Both the position numbers and the translations under genes were made by a program. This document shows positions 1 through 4,764 of a DNA stretch of 5,663 nucleotides, piece after piece. The stretch covers positions 1 through 5,663 of the forward strand of contig JANMKB010000561.1 in assembly GCA_031371805.1 (NCBI GenBank), written 5' to 3'. The notes beneath the pieces are model-generated. The model was not told where the DNA came from. It saw nothing but the letters and a program-made list of their open reading frames with translations, and ran no database searches. The stretch is from JAFDVL01 sp031371805 (GTDB lineage Bacteria > Acidobacteriota > Blastocatellia > RBC074). Numbering within the stretch: the first letter of the stretch is position 1; each line of letters begins with the position of its first letter.

Positions 1-300
1 GGCCCGCTCCTGCCATTCAGGTTTCGTCGCCTGCCAGCTTCCGGCCTCGACTTCGGCTACACTGATTTGGGTAAATGGCGCGGGATGCTGACCGGAATTG
101 TCCTGCCAGAAAATCGGATTCGCAATATGGACAAAATGGTGCGAGTCTAAGGTGACGTGAATTTCATCCAGGCGAGTATGAACGCGCCGAATCATTTGTG
201 CCAGCCGCCGCATATCGTGTTCGGCGTTGGGAACATACAAGGCTCCGGCGGGGTCACAAAAATCAATTTGCGGATCAATAATCAACAGGGTCTGCTTCAT
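1..300 (-). CDS. Nicotinamidase/isochorismatase-type cysteine hydrolase (partial, N-terminal 100 residues)
   Basis: This reading frame starts at ATG 300 (minus strand) and stays open to the left edge, so the C-terminal part is missing. Its first strand, LLIIDPQIDF, carries the catalytic Asp9 typical of the isochorismatase-like fold. Asp52, His54 and His72 fall at nearly the spacing of the metal ligands of PncA-type nicotinamidases (Asp49, His51, His71), and His58 is close to the place of His57. Family knowledge: these enzymes use an Asp-Lys-Cys triad to hydrolyse amides such as nicotinamide to nicotinate in NAD salvage. The Lys and Cys would lie outside the window, so substrate and activity cannot be judged. 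The start is supported by a GAGGA ribosome-binding site 8 nt upstream. The gene is divergent from the molybdoenzyme gene and shares a 67-bp spacer with it. Confidence 0.85.
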   Translation of the reverse strand, partial: MKQTLLIIDPQIDFCDPAGALYVPNAEHDMRRLAQMIRRVHTRLDEIHVTLDSHHFVHIANPIFWQDNSGQHPAPFTQISVAEVEAGSWQATKPEWQERA

Positions 301-308
301 TTGTGAAA

Positions 309-313
309 TCCTC
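309..313 (-). promoter_or_regulatory. Ribosome binding site of the cysteine hydrolase gene
   Basis: On the minus strand GAGGA lies 8 nt before ATG 300, a normal Shine-Dalgarno spacing. It fixes the start of the hydrolase gene. The divergent gene at 368 has no comparable site. Confidence 0.6.
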
Positions 314-325
314 GTGATAAATTCG

Positions 326-360
326 CCTCAACTATCAACTATCAATTGTTAATTATCAAC
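326..360. repeat. Degenerate heptanucleotide tandem repeat in the divergent spacer
   Basis: Five consecutive 7-base units can be read: CCTCAAC, TATCAAC, TATCAAT, TGTTAAT, TATCAAC. The middle also contains the palindrome CAATTG. The array fills most of the 67-bp gap between the two divergent genes and ends 7 bases before the ATG of the molybdoenzyme. It therefore sits where promoters for one or both genes should be. Short tandem repeats of this period and AT-rich flavour are known in intergenic spacers of several bacterial groups, notably cyanobacteria. Any function here is unknown. Confidence 0.6.
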
Positions 361-367
361 TGCTTTT

Positions 368-1390
368 ATGGCTCTCTTCGATTCCATCAACCAAATGAAA
401 GACGCCGAGCGCGGGACAACGCGGCGCAGATTTTTGATCGGCGGCATTGCCTCGGTCGTGACGTATTTTGGCTATCGTTTATGGCGCTTTCGAGCGCGTC
501 CAGTAACCAATCGTGCCACAAAATTCATCACGCCCAATGCTGATTTTTACACGATCTCCATTGACGAAGGATTCCGACCCACCATCAGGCTTGAGAACTG
601 GCGACTGGATTTTGTGGTCGCAGGTAACCCGGCTTTTTCGCTGCGCTATGATGAATTGCTCCAGCGGGAAAATCGCCGCGTATACAAAACTTTTATGTGC
701 GTTGGTAACGAAGTCGGCGGCCCGGCGCTGGGCAATGCCGAATGGACAGTCACGCCGCTGGCCCCGCTTATTAATCAGGCTTTGGGTGCGGCGTCACGCG
801 AAAGTTTACGCGTCATTTTTCACGCGCTCGACGGATTTTATTCCAGCGTGCCATTGGACGTAGCCCTGAGCGAACATGCCTTCATTGCGTGGCAAATGAA
901 CGGCGAAAATTTATCGCTCCGGCACGGCTTTCCGGCGCGTGTTTTGTTGCCGGGAAAATATGGCATGAAGCAACCGCGCTGGCTCAGCAAAATCGAAATC
1001 GCGGCTGCTCCCTGGTTCAAAGGCTATTGGGAAACACGTGGTTATTCAGATTCCTGCGACATCAAAATGACGGCGCGGATTGATTACGCGATGAAACAAT
1101 CTGGCGGCAACTGGCTCATCACCGGAGTCGCTTTTTGTGGAGCGCAACCGGTTCGACAGGTCGAAATTAGTTTTGACGAAGGCCGAACGTGGCAGGCAGC
1201 AAAAATTACCAGCGATAAATTTTCGGAGGCTTGGGCCAGTTGGGAAATAACCTGGCAGCCGGAAAAAAGTGGCGAAGTTATTTTGTCAGCGCGTGTCATT
1301 GATGCCCGTGGAAATCGTCAAAGCGAAGGTAACAGCGGGAGCTTCCCGTCCGGTTCAAGTGGATTACATCGGGTGATTGTGAACGTTTGA
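368..1390 (+). CDS. Tat-targeted sulfite-oxidase-family molybdopterin oxidoreductase
   Basis: The 340-residue protein begins with a twin-arginine motif (TRRRFL, residues 18-23) followed by a hydrophobic segment to about residue 39. This predicts export of the folded cofactor-loaded enzyme to the periplasm, possibly staying membrane-anchored. The molybdopterin domain spans about 55-215. It contains Cys111 in FMCVGNEVGG, the expected molybdenum ligand, then the LGNAEWT segment, HALDGFYSSVPL (152-163) and HGFPARVLLPGKYG (186-199) before PRWLSKIEI. A C-terminal immunoglobulin-like Mo-co dimerisation domain follows from about 230 (VEISFDEGRTW, 265-275). The two-domain order and length match sulfite oxidase/SoxC-type enzymes; the real substrate is not shown. 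No haem domain or partner cytochrome gene is present, so the electron acceptor is unknown. ATG 368 is chosen because a stop at 350-352 closes the frame upstream and the Tat motif then sits normally. No strong ribosome-binding site is visible. Confidence 0.88.
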   Translation: MALFDSINQMKDAERGTTRRRFLIGGIASVVTYFGYRLWRFRARPVTNRATKFITPNADFYTISIDEGFRPTIRLENWRLDFVVAGNPAFSLRYDELLQRENRRVYKTFMCVGNEVGGPALGNAEWTVTPLAPLINQALGAASRESLRVIFHALDGFYSSVPLDVALSEHAFIAWQMNGENLSLRHGFPARVLLPGKYGMKQPRWLSKIEIAAAPWFKGYWETRGYSDSCDIKMTARIDYAMKQSGGNWLITGVAFCGAQPVRQVEISFDEGRTWQAAKITSDKFSEAWASWEITWQPEKSGEVILSARVIDARGNRQSEGNSGSFPSGSSGLHRVIVNV

Positions 1391-1414
1391 GATAATTAAA
1401 AAATATTTTCTCAT

Positions 1415-1441
1415 CCACGAAGCCACCGAAGGGACACGAAG
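1415..1441. repeat. Degenerate CACGAAG-type short repeat
   Basis: Three imperfect units follow each other: CCACGAAG, CCACCGAAG and GGACACGAAG. Related purine-rich ACGAAG runs occur in intergenic spacers of several environmental bacterial groups. Here they lead directly into the 8-bp repeat and inverted repeat before the sensor kinase gene. Nothing shows a function. Confidence 0.4.
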
Positions 1442-1544
1442 AAGAGCGACAGGGCGAAAGGGCGACAGGGCGACAGGGCACACAGAGCGCATAGGGTTTT
1501 CACGCGCCCCATCGCCCCATCCCCTTTCACCGTTTCGCTCTTCG
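1441..1544. repeat. Long imperfect inverted repeat built from 8-bp tandem units
   Basis: The left arm holds four 8-base units (1446-1477): GCGACAGG, GCGAAAGG, GCGACAGG, GCGACAGG. The right arm holds two GCCCCATC units (1506-1521) and a closing segment. The outer 22 bases of the arms (1441-1462 against 1523-1544) are complementary at 19 of 22 positions. The inner 8-mers pair with two mismatches per unit. As RNA this could fold into a long hairpin with a loop around 1479-1505. It ends 5 bases before the TTG candidate start of the kinase gene, so it would lie in its leader. It may be a dispersed repeat element or a terminator for the molybdoenzyme gene, but no clean U-tract follows. Confidence 0.6.
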
Positions 1545-1548
1545 TAGC

Positions 1549-3333
1549 TTGCGATTCGGGAAATTTATTGTCATGTTCATCGGCATGCTGCTCACAATTT
1601 TGCTCGCTTCGTTGCTGCTGACCCTGGCATTAGGATTTTATGTCATCATCACCGCGCCTGACGAAGCGATCAATCGCACCTTTGCCAGCTTCATCGGCCT
1701 GATGACCTTGTGGATCATCAAGGACATCGCGTTCTGGGGCTTTCACAAAGATAATGACAACGTTGTCTGGTGGGGCATTCTCAGTTTTGCGATTGGTATT
1801 GGATTACAAATAGCGCTGCTCCTTTTCGCCGATATATTCCCGGAAAATTCGCCACCGCGCTGGCCTCGTTTACTTCTTTTCGCTGCGCCACTCATCGTTT
1901 TGTTCCCGCTACTGTTTTCGGGTCTGATGTGGGAACACATTGGCTTTGTGAATGGAAATTTCAGCATTAAGCTCAGGTTGTCAGCGTACATTTTCGGCTT
2001 TTATAATTTTGTTTTACTCGCGACGGGAATCGGGCAGTTAATCCGCAAATATCGCAAATACAAAGGCACGCTTTGGGGACAACAATTAGCCTCGGTAATC
2101 CTCGGCGTTATTACTACCGGAGCGTTAATTGTTCCGGCGGGAAACTTACTGCCCGCAGTTGGAATTTATACCTTGTTGCCATTTTCTTCCGTGTTCATCG
2201 TGTTGGGAACGCTGATTTACGCGTATGCCATTACGAACTTTAAACTTTTTTCCGTGCAAACCGCGCTGGCGCAACTCCGACTGTTTCCTGTCACTTACAA
2301 AATCACCATCGCAGTTGCTTTAACCAGTTTCCTCGGTTTTTTTCTGCTCCAGGTTCCGGTGGCAATCTGGGCCTTCAGCCGTCACGATCCGGGGTGGGGA
2401 AAGTTTTTAGTTTTTGCGCCGATTGCCAGCTTGATTCCATCGCTGATTTTGATCCTGGTGATCGTCAAAATATTGTCCCGGCCATTGCGCAACCTGACGG
2501 AGAAAACATTGGAGGTTACGCGTGGAAATTATGGAGCGCAGATTGCCCTTTCATCCAATGACGAATTGGGCGTGCTGGCACGCAGTTTTAATTCGATGAG
2601 CCAGCAAATGGCGGAAGATATTGCGCGGCTCAGAGAAATTAATCATGCCCTGATTCGGACTGAAAAATTAGCCACTGCCGGAACGCTGGCTGCCGGAGTC
2701 GCGCACGAAGTCAATAATCCGCTGGCGTCAATTTCGTCGCTGGTGCAAAGCTTATTGGGCAAAGCTGACAACGAGCGAGAACGTGAAACGCTGCGGACAA
2801 TCCTGACGCAAATCACGCGCATCACAGGTGTGTTACGCAGTATGATGGATTTTGCGAAACCGCAATTGCCCAGCACAGTCCCCGCTGATTTGAACCAGAT
2901 TATTAACAAAAGTATCGAACTAGCCAACTTTGACAAGCAGTTCAGGCAACTGGAAATTCACCTGAATTTAAGCCCTGACTTACCATTGCTTGCGCTTGAT
3001 GCTGATCAAATCCAACAGGTATTTTTGAATTTGCTGCTCAATGCGCGTGATGCAATTGCGGAGGCGCAGCCCGACGACGCAGCGGGTGCAATTATCATTA
3101 GTACGCGCCGTGACAAGCATGAAATTCTGGCGGAGATTACCGATAATGGCATCGGCCTTAAAGCGGAAATTCTGGAGCGCGTCTTCGATCCGTTTTTCAC
3201 GACCAAACCCGGCGGTAAAGGAACAGGCCTGGGCCTCGCAGTCAGCCACAGCATCGTAGTCGCACACGGCGGCCACATCAGCATTACGCCCCAAATAAAA
3301 GGGACAATAGTCACGGTGGCTTTTCCTGGTTAA
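1549..3333 (+). CDS. Multi-pass membrane sensor histidine kinase with HAMP domain
   Basis: The 594-residue protein has a long hydrophobic N-terminal half, with about seven to nine membrane spans between residues 8 and 308, in place of a periplasmic sensor domain. A HAMP linker covers about 308-358 (RPLRNL ... DELGVLARSFNSM). The dimerisation/phosphoacceptor helix has its H-box at AHEVNNPL with His386. The ATPase domain shows the N-box (FLNLLLNARDAI, Asn498), the G1 box DNGIG (532-536), the F-box FDPFFTT (546-552) and the G2 box GTGLGL (558-563). All catalytic boxes are intact, so it should autophosphorylate on His386 and pass phosphate to a response regulator. None is encoded nearby, so it is an orphan here, and the signal is unknown. 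The start is uncertain: TTG 1549 gives the full length, while ATG 1573 removes eight residues and is equally plausible. Neither has a strong ribosome-binding site. Confidence 0.93.
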   Translation: MRFGKFIVMFIGMLLTILLASLLLTLALGFYVIITAPDEAINRTFASFIGLMTLWIIKDIAFWGFHKDNDNVVWWGILSFAIGIGLQIALLLFADIFPENSPPRWPRLLLFAAPLIVLFPLLFSGLMWEHIGFVNGNFSIKLRLSAYIFGFYNFVLLATGIGQLIRKYRKYKGTLWGQQLASVILGVITTGALIVPAGNLLPAVGIYTLLPFSSVFIVLGTLIYAYAITNFKLFSVQTALAQLRLFPVTYKITIAVALTSFLGFFLLQVPVAIWAFSRHDPGWGKFLVFAPIASLIPSLILILVIVKILSRPLRNLTEKTLEVTRGNYGAQIALSSNDELGVLARSFNSMSQQMAEDIARLREINHALIRTEKLATAGTLAAGVAHEVNNPLASISSLVQSLLGKADNERERETLRTILTQITRITGVLRSMMDFAKPQLPSTVPADLNQIINKSIELANFDKQFRQLEIHLNLSPDLPLLALDADQIQQVFLNLLLNARDAIAEAQPDDAAGAIIISTRRDKHEILAEITDNGIGLKAEILERVFDPFFTTKPGGKGTGLGLAVSHSIVVAHGGHISITPQIKGTIVTVAFPG

Positions 3334-3594
3334 ATGAAATGCCAGTTGGTTAAGTACCTGAAGCCAGGAACATTGCCGCAAGCCGGAGTGATCCGCATTC
3401 TTCGATACCAAGGCTAAATATTACTTCCTTGATGTCTCATATTTCACTGAAGTACTTCCGGCTTTTTACAAAGGAACTGCTCTCACTGCAAGTTACTAAA
3501 TATCTGAGTACAGTTGAGTTTACCATCAACCATTAGCTCATTTCGTTTCTTAATGAATCATCTGGAGATGCTTTTCTTATCTTTCATTTACTCT
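3334..3594. other. Gene-poor spacer between kinase and toxin locus; composition boundary
   Basis: No convincing gene lies here. Directly after the kinase TAA, in the same frame, an ATG opens a 27-codon frame (3334-3417), and another ATG at 3432 opens 34 codons to 3536. Neither shows a recognisable motif or ribosome-binding site. Base composition changes across this stretch, from kinase-like to clearly AT-rich by about 3540. The complementary octamers AAGCCGGA (3380-3387) and TCCGGCTT (3457-3464), the second followed by TTT, are too far apart for a confident terminator. The kinase gene and the minus-strand toxin locus converge here. Confidence 0.5.
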
Positions 3595-3966
3595 TCAATC
3601 GGGAAGACTTATTTCTTTACAGATAAATTCATAACAGGGACCATCATCAAAAACAATGACCAGATGTTTATACTCTTTCTGTTCTTTAGATATACGGTTC
3701 AAAACTTCGCTCTTCCATTCTGATTGTTCAAACTCCACAATTTTCTCGTAGGCATTCTTGATAAGGAAGACATCAAGCGCATATAGGTAGGTACACTTAA
3801 ATGCCACAATATCGGTGAATAGAGTTTTTATTTGAACAGTTTCTCCGTTTTCTTCATTCTCCTAATCACAAACTAGACTACATTGCCTTCCTGGGAGGAT
3901 GTTCAGTATCGGTGAGGATAACAAAAGTCCTGACGAAAATGGAATTTTGTATAGATTCTTAATCAT
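3595..3966 (-). pseudogene. Small immunity-type protein gene interrupted by one in-frame TAG
   Basis: Read on the minus strand from ATG 3966, 34 codons lead to TAG at 3864-3862. The same frame then stays open for a further 88 codons to TGA at 3597-3595. The part before the TAG ends ...GRQCSLVCD. The part after it begins ENEENGETVQIK and ends KHLVIVFDDGPCYEFIC, followed by a short tail. Residues on both sides join naturally into a strand-turn-strand if the TAG was a Tyr codon (TAT/TAC). The HLxIxFDDGPCYEFIC ending resembles small proteins that I associate with polymorphic-toxin immunity loci, usually about 120-140 residues. The 123-residue total fits; I cannot name the family. It is the last gene of the minus-strand series after the toxin. 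A start further up at ATG 4020 is also in frame. A sequencing error at 3862 would restore an intact gene; a shorter product from GTG 3807 would lack the N-terminal third. Confidence 0.6.
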
Positions 3967-3990
3967 GATCCTGGCAGAATGTAACGTATT

Positions 3991-4016
3991 CCATACAACA
4001 TTAGTGCGTTGTATGG
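3991..4016 (-). repeat. 9-bp perfect inverted repeat across the stop codon of the 77-aa gene
   Basis: CCATACAAC (3991-3999) and GTTGTATGG (4008-4016) are perfect complements around an 8-base loop. The TAA stop of the 77-aa gene lies in the loop/arm junction at 4003-4001. The stem is only moderately GC-rich, and no U-tract follows on the minus strand (AATACGTTAC), so it is not a classical Rho-independent terminator. It could stabilise the 3' end of the toxin-immunity transcript or reduce expression of the broken gene beyond. Confidence 0.5.
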
Positions 4017-4234
4017 TCATTCTTTAAAACAGCTAAGAGGTAGTCACAGGCGGCTTCTTCGTTATCGAATCGTCTCTCATTTGATCTAATACTTTTCTCA
4101 GAATAATAGACACACCATTCTCCATACCTTTCCTCTAAAACGTATTTCTCAGTTGGTAGGCCGCCTTCCAAAGAGTAAGTCCGAGGGTCAAATTTCAATT
4201 TCTCTAAATATTCTTTTAGTAATACTTTGTTCAT
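4001..4234 (-). CDS. 77-aa putative accessory or immunity protein in the RHS toxin operon
   Basis: The small soluble protein has no signal peptide or membrane span. Its centre reads SLEGGLPTEKYVLEER (residues 21-36), then a GEWCVYYSEKSIRSNERRFD stretch, then an acidic helical end with EEAACDYLLAVL. This pattern of a SLEGGLP-x-E-x-Y turn, a W-x-V-Y-Y-S-E strand and a C-terminal E-E-A-C-x-Y-L helix matches small proteins I have met beside polymorphic toxins, but I cannot give a family name. Its ATG overlaps the TGA of the 177-aa gene in the four bases ATGA (4234-4231). No good ribosome-binding site precedes it, so translation is probably coupled to the upstream gene. GC is very low (about 28-32% in two counted lines), well below the left half of the window, which fits an exchangeable toxin-tip cassette. 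Confidence 0.75.
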   Translation of the reverse strand: MNKVLLKEYLEKLKFDPRTYSLEGGLPTEKYVLEERYGEWCVYYSEKSIRSNERRFDNEEAACDYLLAVLKNDHTTH

Positions 4235-4764
4235 CCGAAAGTTTGAGGGAATAGAGAAATAAGCTCATCGTCAGTTGGGTTTTGTATATTGACCAGTCGC
4301 ATTAATACAACCGCAAGATGCTTAAAAATAGCGTCACAAGAACTAATTTCGCTGTGGGCAGAGTGACTAATCACGAACTCACCGGCAACTGTCCCAAACT
4401 CTTGGTGCGCCAGAAGAAGCCCCTTCTTCACAGCTTCGCCATATTCCACTGGTAGCCCAACATAAATTTGCTCAAAAGGACTTGCCAGTGAAGTAGTCAT
4501 CGCGCGGTCTTTGGACGAGTTACAAAAGATAGCTGTTTTCAACTCGCTATTTGAAGATGGACGATATTCACATCCTAAAAGACCATACATAGAGCGAGGG
4601 CCGAGAGGAACTAAAACTTCTACGGCGGCTTGCGTTGGCATCTTAGGTTTGTATTTTGCTGATAAGTTAAACTTCAAGATATCTTCAGGAAAGCTACAGG
4701 CATCTGGCAATTCATCTAACCAGATACGCGCCTGACGATATTTTCCAAGATCAAACTGTTTCAT
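4231..4764 (-). CDS. 177-aa protein resembling EF-G domain IV; candidate immunity protein of the RHS toxin
   Basis: The gene starts at ATG 4764, overlaps the toxin TGA as ATGA (4764-4761), and has a GGGGG ribosome-binding site 5 nt upstream inside the toxin's last codons. Its position directly after an RHS toxin tip is the classic immunity position. No signal peptide or membrane span is seen, so it should be cytoplasmic. By eye the middle and C-terminus resemble domain IV of elongation factor G: AVEVLVPLGPR (47-57), then VGLPVEYGEAVKKG (102-115), a G-x-F-V-I-S strand (128-133), and SSCDAIFKHLAVVLMRLV (141-158). EF-G has a G-x-V-P-x-E-Y-x-x-A-V-x-K-G segment and an S-S-x-x-A-F-K-x-A helix in the same order. 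The GTPase domain is absent, so it cannot be an elongation factor itself. The immunity role is inferred from position and the EF-G link from my visual alignment only. Confidence 0.72.
   Translation of the reverse strand: MKQFDLGKYRQARIWLDELPDACSFPEDILKFNLSAKYKPKMPTQAAVEVLVPLGPRSMYGLLGCEYRPSSNSELKTAIFCNSSKDRAMTTSLASPFEQIYVGLPVEYGEAVKKGLLLAHQEFGTVAGEFVISHSAHSEISSCDAIFKHLAVVLMRLVNIQNPTDDELISLFPQTFG

Noticed and set aside
2980..3411. Minus-strand 143-codon frame opposite the kinase C-terminus
   Set aside because: It lies opposite the ATPase boxes of the histidine kinase, which are conserved on the plus strand, and its translation shows no recognisable domain.
3380..3467. Possible Rho-independent terminator for the kinase gene (AAGCCGGA ... 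TCCGGCTT then TTT)
   Set aside because: The arms are only 8 bases and 69 bases apart, with a short T run. A functional terminator normally has a small loop.
3432..3536. Plus-strand 34-codon frame starting ATG 3432
   Set aside because: No ribosome-binding site, no recognisable motif, and short enough to be expected by chance.
3514..3723. Plus-strand 69-codon frame
   Set aside because: It is antisense to the FDDGPCYEFIC-containing gene and rich in Phe, Leu and Ser, as expected from AT-rich antisense sequence. It has no supporting ribosome-binding site or motif.
3828..3857. Nine-codon minus-strand frame (MKKTEKLFK) with an AGGAG-like site in front
   Set aside because: The site looks good, but the frame is only nine codons and overlaps the better-supported frame of the broken immunity-type gene. 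It is probably chance in purine-rich sequence.
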